34,745 bases of DNA from Rubrobacter sp. (GTDB lineage: Bacteria; Actinomycetota; Rubrobacteria; Rubrobacterales; Rubrobacteraceae), in contig JACCWD010000033.1 of the NCBI GenBank assembly GCA_013697825.1, positions 1 through 34,745 of the forward strand, in the 5' to 3' direction. A program made the translations under genes and the position numbers. Numbering within the stretch: the stretch's first letter is position 1; every line of letters begins with the position of its first letter. Shown here one piece after another: positions 19,623 through 29,824 of the stretch. The notes under the pieces are model-generated. The model was not told the DNA's origin, made no database searches, and worked only from the letters and a program-made list of their open reading frames with translations.

Positions 19623-21418
19623 CCTTTCAAATACCACGCCACCGACCACGCCGGAAGCTCGCGCTCGCCCCCCGCCGCGCCCTTTGTGGCGTAAAGCAAT
19701 TCTCCGGGGACGTTCTCGAAGCCGCCGAGCGGTTCATCCTCGAGGTTCGCTTCGAGCGTGAGGAGCGAGCCATCGCCCATCGTCCACTGCGCCCGAAGAG
19801 CCCTCTCGCCGACCATCCGGTGCGCGGCCCGCCCGCCGGGGGCGTTTTCGAGACGTGGGATTATCTCCTTTCGCCGGAGGGCGAGGAGTTCTTTGTAAAG
19901 CACCATCCACCGTTCATGCTCCGGCTCGTCCTTTTCCTCCCACCGGAGCTTCGAGGCCCGGAAGGTTTCCTCCGATCCGGGGTCGGGGATGCGTTCGCGC
20001 GTCGCCTCGTCGGCGAACTCGGGGAAGGCCGTGAACTCGCCCCGGCGGCCCTTCGTCACCATCTCCGAAAGCTCCCCCCCGAAGTCGCAAAAGAAGAGGA
20101 ACGGCGAGGACGAAGCCCACTCCTCGCCCATGAAGAGCATCGGTATTTGCGGCGCGAGAAGGTATATCTCGGCGGCGGCGCGGACAGCCTCGGGCTTCGC
20201 GAGCTTCGTGATCCGATCCCCGAAAGCCCGGTTCCCGACGTGGTCGTGGTTCTGCAAAAACGACACGAAGGAGGTCGGCGGGAGGTTTTTGCTCGGCTCC
20301 CCGCGAGAACTCCCCCGGTGCTTCGACGGCTCGCCTTGAAAAGCGAAGCCCTCCGAGAGGCACCTCCCGAGAGCCTTCACCGGAGCGTCGGCGTAGTCCG
20401 AATAATATGCCGCGTCCTCACCCGTGAGCGCGACGTGGAGCGCGTGATGCACGTCGTCGTTCCACTGCGCGGTGTACTCGCCGTCGAGCCGCGTCGCCTC
20501 GTTCTCCTCGTTCTCGAGGACGAGGTGGATGTGGCGGTCGCGCCCCGGCCCGGCATGTATCCGCTCGGAAAGCTCGGTGAGGAAATGCTTCCCGGAGTCG
20601 TCCTTTATCTCGTGCACCGCGTCGAGGCGGAGTCCATCGAAACGATACTCCTCAAGCCAGAAAAGCGCGTTGTGGATGAAGAACTCCCGGACTTGTCCGA
20701 CCCCCTCCCCGTCCACGTTCATCGCCTGACCCCACGGCGTCTCGTGGCGTTCGGTGAAGAAGTCCGGCGCGTATGCGTGGAGATAATTCCCGTCCGGGCC
20801 GAAGTGGTTGTAAACAACGTCGAGGAAGACGGAGAGTCCCTTTTCGTGCGCGGCCCCGACGAGGTCTTTCAAATCGTCGGGCGTTCCGTACGAGGAATCC
20901 GGGGCGTATGGGAGGACGCCGTCGTATCCCCAGTTTCGTCTGCCCGGAAAGTCCGAGAGGGGCATGAGTTCGACGGCGGTGATCCCGAGTTCGACGAGGT
21001 GGTCGAGGCGTCGTTTCACCCCGGCATACGTCCCTTCCGGCGAGAACGTCCCGACGTGGAGTTCGTAAAGAACCGTCTCGTGCCACGGTCGGCCTTTCCA
21101 TTCGTCGTCGCGCCAGTCGAAGGCTTCCGGATCCACGACCATGCTCGGGCCGTGCGCGTCGTCGGGCTGGAAGCGGGACGCCGGATCGGGGACTTCGTGC
21201 TCGCCGTCTATGCGGAATTTATAGCGGCTCCCCGGCTTCGCCACGTCGGTTTCGAGGATATGTACGCCGGACACTTCATTCCGTTCGAGGGGAAGCGTTT
21301 GTGAGGAGCCTTCGATCTCGACCTCCACCCGCTCCGCGCCCGGCGCCCACAAAGAAAATCGCACCGAGCCGTCTTTGCGAACCTTCGCTCCGAAAGGGGT
21401 GTCGTGGCGGCGTTTCAT
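19613..21418 (-). CDS. treZ: Malto-oligosyltrehalose trehalohydrolase TreZ
   Basis: TreZ (GH13 family 10) releases free trehalose from the TreY product. The 601-residue protein opens with the family's GAKVRKDGSVRFSLWAPGAERVEV beta-sandwich (about 9-100). The catalytic barrel follows: YELHVGTFSPEGTYAG, FLDVVYNHFGPDGNYL, the nucleophile in GLRLDAVHEI, the acid/base in LVLENEENE, and FLQNHDHVGNRA. A short E/S/K-rich insertion with two GEPSK copies lies before NLPPTSF. The ATG at 21418 has GGAGGCGGAGCGACC upstream, supplied by the palindromic spacer element. It is preceded by treX at 100 bases and followed by treY. The final Gly-Ser and stop come from a repeat copy. Confidence 0.95.
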   Translation of the reverse strand: MKRRHDTPFGAKVRKDGSVRFSLWAPGAERVEVEIEGSSQTLPLERNEVSGVHILETDVAKPGSRYKFRIDGEHEVPDPASRFQPDDAHGPSMVVDPEAFDWRDDEWKGRPWHETVLYELHVGTFSPEGTYAGVKRRLDHLVELGITAVELMPLSDFPGRRNWGYDGVLPYAPDSSYGTPDDLKDLVGAAHEKGLSVFLDVVYNHFGPDGNYLHAYAPDFFTERHETPWGQAMNVDGEGVGQVREFFIHNALFWLEEYRFDGLRLDAVHEIKDDSGKHFLTELSERIHAGPGRDRHIHLVLENEENEATRLDGEYTAQWNDDVHHALHVALTGEDAAYYSDYADAPVKALGRCLSEGFAFQGEPSKHRGSSRGEPSKNLPPTSFVSFLQNHDHVGNRAFGDRITKLAKPEAVRAAAEIYLLAPQIPMLFMGEEWASSSPFLFFCDFGGELSEMVTKGRRGEFTAFPEFADEATRERIPDPGSEETFRASKLRWEEKDEPEHERWMVLYKELLALRRKEIIPRLENAPGGRAAHRMVGERALRAQWTMGDGSLLTLEANLEDEPLGGFENVPGELLYATKGAAGGERELPAWSVAWYLKGGS

Positions 21419-21518
21419 GGTCGCTCCGCCTCCGGCTTCGCCGCCGTTCTTGGTTCTTGGTTTTTAGTTTTTAACCAAGAACCAAGAACTAAAAACTGAG
21501 AACCCGAGCGAAGCGACC
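21419..21518. repeat. 100-bp nested palindrome exactly filling the treX-treZ spacer
   Basis: GTTCTTGGTTCTTGGTT (21446-21462) and AACCAAGAACCAAGAAC (21473-21489) form a perfect 17-bp stem with a ten-base loop. Outer arms GGTCGCT (21419-21425) and AGCGACC (21512-21518) lie at the very edges of the spacer, touching the treZ start codon and the treX stop codon. Further AAGAACTAAAAACTGAGAAC words lie on one side. It looks like a small palindromic element with terminal inverted repeats, related to the copy at 19551-19622. Confidence 0.65.
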
Positions 21519-23669
21519 TCATTCGTCCTCTCCCTCGATGGAGACGCGGAGGGCGTTCGTGAGGACGGCCATCGAGCGCGCTTTGAGCGGGTACTCGTCG
21601 CCGGGTTTGAAGAATCCGGCGGATTTGAGGCCGGAGGAGTACGCGGTGTCGATGACGGCCTCCCACCTCGCGTCTTCGGGGACTTCCGGGAGGATGAACG
21701 GGACGTCTTCGTGGTGCGCGTTCAAAAGAAGAATGAAGTCATCGTCGTATTCGGGGCGGCCTTCGGCGTCGAGGCGGCCTTCGAGGAACCCGGCGATTTG
21801 GAGGCCGAGGGAGCGGGCGAAGGAATTGCTCCATTCCTCGTCGGTCATCTCGCGCCCCTCGGGGGCGAGCCACGTTATGTCCTTCACGTCGGTTCCCGTG
21901 AGCTTCCTTCCCTGGAAAAAGCGGCGGCGCCGGAAGGCCGGATGCTCTTTCCTCAGCCGGATTACGCGCCTCGTGAACTCGAGGAAGGCCCGGTCGGGCG
22001 GTGCGAGGTTCCATTCCATCCAGCTCGTCTCGTTGTCCTGACAGTACACGTTGTTGTTTCCGTATTGCGTGCGGCCCGTCTCGTCGCCGTGGAGGATCAT
22101 GGGTACGCCTTGTGAAAGAAGGAGCGTCGCCATGAAGTTCCGCTTTTGCTTCGCCCGAAGACGACGGACGTCGCGGCGTTCGGTCGGGCCTTCTTCGCCG
22201 CAGTTCCAGCTATCGTTGTGGCTCTCGCCGTCGTTGTTTCCCTCGCCGTTCTCCTCGTTGTGCTTCTCGTTGTACGAGACGAGGTCGGAGAGCGTGAACC
22301 CGTCGTGGGCCGTCACGAAGTTCACCGACGCATGCGGCCTCCGCCCGTCGTGCTCGTAAAGATCGGAGGATCCGGTGAGACGGTACGCAAGCTCCCCGAC
22401 GAGTCCGCCGTCGCCCTTCCAATACGAGCGAACCTCGTCGCGGTACTTTCCGTTCCATTCCGTCCACCCGACGGGGAAGTTGCCGACTTGATAGCCGCCC
22501 TCGCCGACATCCCACGGCTCGGCGATGAGCTTGACTTGTGAGATCACCGGGTCTTGCCGGATGATGTCGAAGAAGGCGGACAATTTGTCCACGTCATGGA
22601 GTTCTCTCGCAAGCGCGGACGCGAGATCGAAGCGGAAGCCGTCCACGTGCATCTCCAAAATCCAGTACCGGAGGGAGTCCATTATTAATTGCAAAACCCT
22701 CGGGTGCATCATGTTCAAAGTGTTTCCGGTTCCGGTATAGTCCATGTAATGGTGCTTGTCGTCGTCCATGAGACGATAATACGCGGCGTTGTCTATGCCC
22801 CGGAACGAGAGCGTCGGGCCGAGGTGGTTTCCTTCGGCGGTGTGGTTGTATACGACATCGAGGATGACCTCGAGTCCGGCCCGATGCAATCTTTTCACCA
22901 TCGTCTTGAATTCGCTTATGGAGCCGGTGGCCGAATACCGCATGTCCGGGGTGAGGAAGCCGATGGAATTGTATCCCCAGTAATTTTTGAGGCCGCTATC
23001 CAAAAGATGCTTGTCGTCCACGAAGAGGTGGACGGGCATGAGCTCGACCGCCGTGATGCCGAGCCTTTGTAAATGCTCGATGGCGGGCGGGGAGACGAGT
23101 CCGGCGTATGTGCCTCGAAGCTCCGGCGGTACGGTGGGGTGGAGTTTCGTGAAGCCTTTGACGTGGAGTTCGTAAATTACGGTGTCGTGCCACGGGGTCT
23201 TCGGGGGGCGGTCGTCGCCCCACGTGAAGGCGGTGTCAACGACGCGGCACTTCGGGGTTCCGGGGGCGTTGTCTTGTTTGTCGAAGGACTCGTCGTCCTC
23301 GGGGTCTTTGTATCCGAAGTGGATATAGTCCCAGTCGTACTCTCCGACGGTCGCCTTCGCGTACGGGTCGAGGAGGAGTTTGTTCGGGTTGAAGCGGTGG
23401 CCCTCGTCGGGCTTGTACGGGCCGTATATACGGTATCCGTAGAGTTGTCCGAGGCGGCCGTGGGGGAGGTAGCAATGGAAAACTTGGTCGGTATGCTCGC
23501 CGATCTCGATCTTCTCGATCTCGTTCTTCCCCGACTCGTCGAAGAGGCAAAGCTCGACCTTTTCGGCGTTTTCGGAGAAGATGGCGAAGTTCACGCCTTC
23601 GCCGTCCCACGTCGCGCCGAGGGGGTACGGATCCCCGGGCCACACTACGCTTTTCTGTTTCTTGTTCAT
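21519..23669 (-). CDS. treX: Glycogen debranching enzyme TreX/GlgX
   Basis: This isoamylase-type enzyme (GH13 family 11) cuts alpha-1,6 branches of glycogen to give linear maltodextrins for TreY and TreZ. The protein is 716 residues. It has an N-terminal CBM48-like fold ([23 protein letters not shown]), then [28 protein letters not shown], the nucleophile in [10 protein letters not shown], the acid/base in [16 protein letters not shown], and [21 protein letters not shown]. All are diagnostic of GlgX/TreX. The start is taken at the ATG at 23669 in front of [11 protein letters not shown]; another ATG two codons earlier is equally possible. No Shine-Dalgarno is visible because a word repeat (GGCATCAGGTTTCGGG on the plus strand) occupies that place. 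It is first in the treX-treZ-treY operon. Confidence 0.95.
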   Translation of the reverse strand: MNKKQKSVVWPGDPYPLGATWDGEGVNFAIFSENAEKVELCLFDESGKNEIEKIEIGEHTDQVFHCYLPHGRLGQLYGYRIYGPYKPDEGHRFNPNKLLLDPYAKATVGEYDWDYIHFGYKDPEDDESFDKQDNAPGTPKCRVVDTAFTWGDDRPPKTPWHDTVIYELHVKGFTKLHPTVPPELRGTYAGLVSPPAIEHLQRLGITAVELMPVHLFVDDKHLLDSGLKNYWGYNSIGFLTPDMRYSATGSISEFKTMVKRLHRAGLEVILDVVYNHTAEGNHLGPTLSFRGIDNAAYYRLMDDDKHHYMDYTGTGNTLNMMHPRVLQLIMDSLRYWILEMHVDGFRFDLASALARELHDVDKLSAFFDIIRQDPVISQVKLIAEPWDVGEGGYQVGNFPVGWTEWNGKYRDEVRSYWKGDGGLVGELAYRLTGSSDLYEHDGRRPHASVNFVTAHDGFTLSDLVSYNEKHNEENGEGNNDGESHNDSWNCGEEGPTERRDVRRLRAKQKRNFMATLLLSQGVPMILHGDETGRTQYGNNNVYCQDNETSWMEWNLAPPDRAFLEFTRRVIRLRKEHPAFRRRRFFQGRKLTGTDVKDITWLAPEGREMTDEEWSNSFARSLGLQIAGFLEGRLDAEGRPEYDDDFILLLNAHHEDVPFILPEVPEDARWEAVIDTAYSSGLKSAGFFKPGDEYPLKARSMAVLTNALRVSIEGEDE

Positions 23670-23670
23670 A

Positions 23671-23694
23671 GGCATCAGGTTTCGGGTTTCGGGG
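23671..23694. repeat. Word repeat GGCATCAGGTTTCGGG... next to the treX start
   Basis: This is the third copy of the GGCATC[A/G]GGTTTC word found at 15735-15745 and, inverted, at 15858-15879. It begins one base after the treX ATG and replaces the expected ribosome-binding site. Confidence 0.4.
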
Positions 23695-23735
23695 GTATGG
23701 TCTCTTCGTCCGGTTTTCAAGCGCCGGATCAAACC

Positions 23736-23749
23736 GGGTAAGTTTACCC
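23736..23749. promoter_or_regulatory. Near-palindrome GGGTAA-GT-TTACCC upstream of treX
   Basis: Six-base complementary arms flank GT, 67 bases before the treX start. Next to it CCGGTTT (23711-23717) and AAACCGG (23731-23737) form another short inverted pair. A weak minus-strand promoter (TTGAAA, 17 bases, TACCCC) lies between this site and the gene. An operator for the trehalose operon is plausible but unproven. Confidence 0.35.
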
Positions 23750-24015
23750 TATGAACTCCGATGGCTAACCGCAGCCCGTCCGCTTCAGGAAATCCTCGCT
23801 TTGGCCGATAAAACTTCGGAATCGGCCAAAAAATACGTAGTTTGAGTGATGCGCCGACTTGTATGCACAGAGTATCCTGCCTTTCGTAAGGGGGAGCGCG
23901 AGTGAACTTTTTGCTCTCCATTCAGTGAATTGCGGAGTACCGAAGAGCGGGAAACGGCGGCCCGGAGCATGGTCGTGCTAGACGTGTGGGCGAATGGAGA
24001 GCGAGGAGGATTTAT
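23750..24015 (+). promoter_or_regulatory. Leader region of the giant surface-protein gene with hairpins
   Basis: No gene is seen in this stretch. TTTGGCCGAT (23800-23809) and ATCGGCCAAA (23821-23830) form a perfect 10-bp inverted repeat. Further on are GC-rich potential stems, including GGGAGC facing GCTCTCC around 23890-23930, which could give the mRNA a structured leader of more than 100 bases. The ribosome-binding site GAGGAGG ends six to seven bases before the ATG at 24016. No known riboswitch core was recognised with confidence. Confidence 0.35.
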
Positions 24016-25314
24016 ATGAATGGTTCGACTTCCGGGGCTTCGAGTTTGAAGCGGAGGCTGCGGTGGGTTCTCGTCGCGTGCGCGCTCTTCATGGCCTTCG
24101 CGGTCGTGTACGCCGTCCAACCCTCCGCCGACGCGAGGGCTTCGAACTCCCAAAGCTCTTCGGTCGGAGGCGGCAGAGCGGCCCCGCCGCCGCCCCTCGC
24201 CCGCAACGACCGCTTCACCGTCGCCGAGGACAAAGTCCTCCGGGTCGGGGGCCGCGGCGTCCTCCGCAACGACCGGGGCGCGGGACTCCGGGCGCTCCGA
24301 ACCACGAACCCCAAAAACGGAAGGCTCGTCCTCCGCCGAAACGGCTCCCTCGTATACACTCCGAGGGCGAATTTCCACGGGCGCGACTCCTTCGTGTACC
24401 GGGCGCGGGACAACCGGAGCCGCGTGAACCGGGGCGTCGCCACCATAATCGTGAGGCCCGTCAACGACGCCCCGACCATTTCCCGCATCCCCGCCAAAAC
24501 CATGAACGACACCGACGGCGACACGGGGGCCATCCCGTTCACCGTCTCCGACGTGGACAACCCGCCGCGTACGCTCCGCCTCTCGGCGACATCGGACAAC
24601 CCGGGCATCGCCCCCGACGATGCCGTCAGCTTCGGCGGCGCGGGAAAGAACCGCACCGTCAAAGTCGCCCCCGTCCCCGGAATGTCCGGCACGGCGAACA
24701 TAACCGTCACCGTCAGCGACGGAAGAGCCGCCGCGAACACGACCTTCCTCCTCACCGTCAACGACAAAACCCCACCCGGGATCGACGTAACCTCCGGCCC
24801 GGAGGACGAAGGCACGACGAGCGCGAGCACGGCGACCTTCGGCTTCTCCTCCGAAGACGGGGCGAAGCTCGAATGCCGCCTCGACGGGAGCGACCCCTTC
24901 GAGGAATGCGCCTCGCCGAAAAGCTATTCCGGCCTCGCGCTCGGAGGCCACACCTTCGACGTCCGGGCAACCGACGCGGCGGGAAACACCGCCATCGAAA
25001 CCATCTCGTGGACGGTCGCGGAAGAGAAAGTGAGCGAGACGGGCGAGGCGGGAAGCACCGTCTCCACGAGCGTCCCCACCACCGAAAACAACCCGGCCGC
25101 GACGAGCGTGACAAGCCCGAACGGCGGAATCGTCTCCATCACGGAGAGTCCGGTCGTCACCGGGACTCCGCCGGGAGGACTCGTGTTTTTGGGCCAGCAA
25201 ATCGAGATATCGGCCCCGGACGCATCCGCCGCCGATCCCCTCGAAATCGTCTTCCGGCTCGATGCTTCTCTCATCCCCGGCGGACAAAACGTGGACGGGA
25301 TCGAGGTTCTCTGA
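24016..25314 (+). CDS. 5' part of the giant gene: signal/anchor, cadherin-like and Ig-like domains
   Basis: This part encodes 432 residues up to the in-frame TGA. A basic stretch and hydrophobic segment (residues about 11-34, WVLVACALFMAFAVVYAV) form a signal peptide or anchor. A cadherin/VCBS-like module with VLRNDRGAG and YTPRANFHGRDSFVYRARD follows. Next is a module with AKTMNDTDGDTGAIPFTVSDVD and ending TANITVTVSDG. An Ig-like repeat has FSSEDGAKLECRLDG and HTFDVRATDAAGNT. GAGGAGG before the ATG at 24016 fixes the start. If made alone, this fragment is a complete exported N-terminal product. Confidence 0.8.
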   Translation: MNGSTSGASSLKRRLRWVLVACALFMAFAVVYAVQPSADARASNSQSSSVGGGRAAPPPPLARNDRFTVAEDKVLRVGGRGVLRNDRGAGLRALRTTNPKNGRLVLRRNGSLVYTPRANFHGRDSFVYRARDNRSRVNRGVATIIVRPVNDAPTISRIPAKTMNDTDGDTGAIPFTVSDVDNPPRTLRLSATSDNPGIAPDDAVSFGGAGKNRTVKVAPVPGMSGTANITVTVSDGRAAANTTFLLTVNDKTPPGIDVTSGPEDEGTTSASTATFGFSSEDGAKLECRLDGSDPFEECASPKSYSGLALGGHTFDVRATDAAGNTAIETISWTVAEEKVSETGEAGSTVSTSVPTTENNPAATSVTSPNGGIVSITESPVVTGTPPGGLVFLGQQIEISAPDASAADPLEIVFRLDASLIPGGQNVDGIEVL

Positions 25315-28300
25315 AACGGCGCGCTCGTGCGCGACTGCGCCGACGCCTCCGGCACCGCCGACCCCGACCCATGCGTTTCGAAGCGCGAGGTTCTCACGGG
25401 AGATCCGGCGAATGAGGGGGATGTGGAGATCACAATACTCACCTCGGCGGCGAGCACGTGGAACTTCGCGGTGGACACTCCGGAGCCGACCGCCCCGATC
25501 TTGAGCGCCCCCGCCGACCAAACCGCCGACGAGGGCGAAAACAAAGAGTTCGAGCTCGGCTCGTTCGTGGATCGCGGCGGAGCGCCGTGGCGCGTGACGG
25601 TCGAATGGGGCGACGGCTCCGAGGACACGGCCTTCGACTTCGGCTCGCCCACGGACTCGTTCCCCGCCCGCTCCCCCGCCACCCTCCCCACGAAGCCCCA
25701 CGCATACGCCGCCGACGGCTCGTACACGGCAACCGTCACCGTCGCGGAGGCAAACTCCTCGCTCTCCGACACGGCGACCTTCACGGTGGACGTCGCGAAC
25801 GTCAAACCGACGGTCGCGCTCTCCGGCCCGGCCCTCGTGGCCGAAAGCACGACCGAGGAGCGTGAATACACTTTCACAGTCACCGACCCCGGCGACGACG
25901 CCTTCGAGGTCGTCGAGGACTTCCCGAAGTGTGGCGACAACGGCTCCCTCGTCCCCGGCTCCCTCGCCACCGACGCGGACGGCGGCTCCTTCCGATGCAT
26001 ATTCCCGAACGGAGACGCGACCTCGAACGTCGAGATAAAAGTCCGCGACGAAGAAGGAGCGGAGGACACCGACAACCAGCTCGTGAACGCAACGATCGAG
26101 AACGTCGCGCCGACGGTGGATCTCTCCGGCCCGGCCTCCGCGAACGAGGGCGAAACGAAGACGTACACGTACACCGTCTCCGACCCCGGCGGCGACCCGA
26201 ACCCGGCCATCACCGAAGACTGCGGCGCGGGCGCGACGAAGACCGACACCCCCGCCGAAAACAGCTTCGAATGCGCCTTCCCCGACGGCGAAGCCCCCGA
26301 CGGAACCGAATACGTCGTGAGCGTGGGCGCCGACGATGGCGAGGATGTCGAAAACGACGAAATACGGGTGAACGTCGCGAACGTGAACCCGTCCGCTGCC
26401 ATCCCCGCCGGACAAACCGCCGATGAGGGCGTCTCGGAGTCCTTCGAACTCGGCTCGTTCACCGACCCCGGCCCCGACGGCCCGTGGAACGTCACGGTCG
26501 CATGGGGCGACGGTTCACAAAACGACACCTTCACCGCGAACGCGCCCGGCTCGCTCGGGTCGCTCGATCACACGTACCCCGACGGCGACGAGACGTACAC
26601 GGCGACCGTGACGGTGGCCGAGGCCGGGGATTCCGCTCCTTCCGGCTCGAACACCTTCGAGGTGGAAGTGGACAACGTCGCGCCGACGGCGAACGCTCAA
26701 AACGTCTCCGCCAGCGAGGGCGTGGCGACGACCGTCACGCTCACCGGAGACGACGTGGACGCCGATAAACCGCTCTCCTTCCTCATCACGAGCCTCCCCG
26801 AGAACGGGACGCTCTTCGACGGCGAAGACGAGAACGCAGAAGAAATCGCGGCCACCACCGAAGCCGACCCGTTCGAGCTTTCGAGCGAGAAGGTCTCGTA
26901 CATACCGGATGACGGATTCGCGGGCGACGACGGCTTTGACTTCGTGGCGAGCGACGGAGCGGCGAGGAGCGCGGCGGCGCGGGTCGGCATCGCGGTCGTG
27001 TCCGCTTCGCCCGACACCACCACCATCGAGGCCGCGCCCGAGGAAATCGTCGCGGACGGAACCTCGACGGCGGAGATCACCGTCAAACTCAAAGACGCTG
27101 ACGGGAACGAAATTTCGAGGGGAACCGGATACACCGTCGAACTCTCGACGACCTCCGGCACGCTCTCGAACGTGACGAACAACAACGACGGAACGTTCAC
27201 GGCGACGCTCACCGCTCCAACGACGGTCGGGACGGCCACCATCTCCGGCGCCCTCACCGGCGGCGGCATGACCGACGCACCGATCTCGGACGACACCGAA
27301 GTCCGCTTCGTCCTCGGCCCGCTCGACGGCTTCTCCGTCGAGAAGGCGGGCGGCGGAGCCATCGGCCCGCAACTCGCCGGAACCCCCTTCGATGCCCGGG
27401 TGACGGCGATCGACGCGAATGACAATACGGTGGAGAGCTTCATCGGGACGGTCGGCTTCACGAGCACACCCTCCGGCGGCATCTCCGCCGGGGCGACATC
27501 CGGCACGTTCACGAACGGCGTCCTCGCCTCGCACTCCATCACCTTCGGCACGCCGGGCAGCTTCACGCTCACGGCGACCGGGGACGGGGAGAGCGGGACG
27601 AGCAACGAGTTCGCCGTCGAGGCTCCGCCGACCGCCGTGAACGATGGCCCGACCGCGAACAGCGCGCCGGGAGACCCATACCATACGCCATTCGACAACG
27701 AATTTGTCCTCTCCGCTCCGAGGGTCATGTCGAATGATACTCGCGGCTTCCCGGAGGCGACGGTCGTGTCGTTCGGCGGCGGGGATCTCGGCGGCGACGT
27801 GACGAGCCGCGCGGCGGGCGATGCGGTTTCGCTCGACGACGGCGGCTCTCTCACGGTGAACGGGAACGGGAGCGTAAACTTCACGCCGCCGGACGGGTTC
27901 ACCGGGGAATTCGAGTTCCAGTACCGAATCTCGAACACGCGCGGCACCTCGGACGCGATCGTCCGCATAGCGGTCGGCGAACGCCCGTCCGCCACGAACG
28001 ACACGTACTCGACGACGCTCCTCGGGAACGTCCCGATAGACACGGCGACCGCCTCGAACTTCTCGGTGAGCGGCAACGATCGGGGGAGCGAGCCCGAACT
28101 TGACGTCGTTTCGCAAAGCAATGGGAGCGCGACGATCCGGGACAACGGAACCTTCGCCTTCACGCCGAACGCGGGGCATGAGGGTTCGGCGTCCTTCACG
28201 TACACGGTGAAGAACGGCTTCGGGACGAGCGATGCGGCGACGGTATCCATGACCGTCTCGAAGCCGGTGTGGTTCGTGAACGCGGGGGTCGGGACGAATG

Positions 28301-29823
28301 GAAATGGAACTTTCGGCTCGCCGTTCAATTGCCTCGTCGGAACCGGGTGCTTCGACGCGGCGGCGAGTGACGACGCGGGCGACCGCATCTTCCTCCGAAG
28401 CGGATCGTACACGGGCGGACTGACGCTTCTCAACGATCAACGCCTCGTCGGACAGGGAGCGAGCGGCACGTTCGACTCGGCGACCGGCCTCACATGGCCC
28501 GCCGACTCCGGGGCGAGGCCATCCGTGGGCGGCGCATCGCCCACGATCACGACCTCGGCGGCGAACGCGAACGGGGTGAACCTCGGGAGCGGGAACACGC
28601 TTGTCGGCTTCGATGTCGGGAACACGACGGGATCGGGCATAAACGGGAGCGGCTTCGGGACGCTCAACGTCGGGAACGTGGGCATCTCCGGCTCGGGGCA
28701 AGCCCTCAATTTGACGAACGGCACACTCGCCGGAAGCCTCTCCGGCGTCACCTCGACGAGCGGCACGAATAATGTCTCGCTCTCGGGCGTGGGGACGGGT
28801 ATCGGTGGGACGTTCGGCCTCGGGTCGGGCGTTCTTTCCGGGGCGTCCGGGGATGCTTTCAGAGTGAGCAGCGGGAACGGTTCGTTCACGTATGGTGGAA
28901 GCGTCGCGAACACAAACTCGCTCGCGGCGAACATCGAGAACAAAACCGGGGGGACGGTGACGCTCTCCGGCGCGATCAACCCGAACACCGCCGCGAGGGG
29001 CATACGGGCGTCCGGCAATGGTGGCGGCACGACCATCGAATTCAGCGGCTCGAACAAGAAGATAAGCTCCGTATCGGGAACTCCGGGCGTGAACCTCATG
29101 AACAACGGGAACTCGACCATCGCCTTCACGAACGGCGGCCTCGACATCTCCGGCTCGGGAAGCTCTCCCGGAATGTCGGCGACCGGGGGCGGCACGGTGA
29201 GGGTGGGCGGCTCGAATAATGCGATTTCGACCGGAGGCGGAGCCGCGCTCATCGTTCAGAATACGAACATCGGCTCGGGCGGGCTCGCCTTCCGAAGCAT
29301 CTCCGCGAACGGCGGGGCAAACGGCATCGTGCTCGACAACACCGGGAACACGGCGGGCCTCACGGTCGCGGGGAACGGCGGGACATGCTCCTCGGCGGCG
29401 ACGTGCACGGGAGGGGCGATCCAAAACATCTCCTCCGACGGCGTGAGCCTCACGAACACGCGCAGCCCGTCATTCGACAACTTCCTCGTGAAGGACACCG
29501 GACGACACGGAATTTACGGCACCGGGGTCGTGGACTTTACGTTCAAGAACAGCCGCATCGAGGGCGCGGGCGACGGGAACGGCGAGGATGGGATAAGTTT
29601 CGCCACGTTGCAAAGGAACAACCTCTCCGGCGCGGCTCTCGTCCAGAATTCGACGATCACCGGCTCGGCGGAGAACAACATGTACATCGAGAGCGCGAGC
29701 GGCTCGCTGAATTTAACGGTAGACAACTCCGACTTCGCGGACACCCTCGCGGGCGACTTCGGGGAGGACGGCCTCCTCGTGGTGGCGAACGGCTCCGCGC
29801 AGACGAAGGCGCGGGTGCATAAC
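25315..29823 (+). CDS. Middle part of the giant gene: PKD, invasin-like and cadherin-like domains and start of beta-helix
   Basis: This is open in the same frame as the 5' part. It holds two PKD-like modules with VEWGDGSEDTA and VAWGDGSQND, between them two modules opening KPTVALSGP and APTVDLSGP, a cadherin-like module ending in FAGDDGFDFVASDG, an invasin/Big_1-like module (APEEIVADGTSTAEITVKL), and two more cadherin-like modules. The Gly/Ser/Asn-rich beta-helix starts near 28260 with FVNAGVGTNGNGTFGSPFN and IFLRSGSYTGGLTLLNDQ. The only initiation codon near the stop is a GTG at 25327 without a Shine-Dalgarno, so independent translation is doubtful. Confidence 0.75.
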
Positions 29824-29824
29824 G

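Noticed and set aside
21446..21489. CRISPR-like or direct-repeat array in the treX-treZ spacer
   Set aside because: The GTTCTTG/CAAGAAC words are inverted around one short loop, with no unique spacers of constant length and no cas genes.
23840..24000. c-di-GMP (GEMM) riboswitch before the giant gene
   Set aside because: GCACAG and a later GAGCGGGAAACGG are suggestive, but the conserved GCAAAGCC junction is missing and the helices do not fit well. Kept only as a weak structured-leader finding.
25312..25314. Selenocysteine or other programmed TGA recoding
   Set aside because: No selenocysteine insertion-like hairpin or redox context is visible, and the expected residue by context is Arg. A nonsense change or sequence error is simpler.
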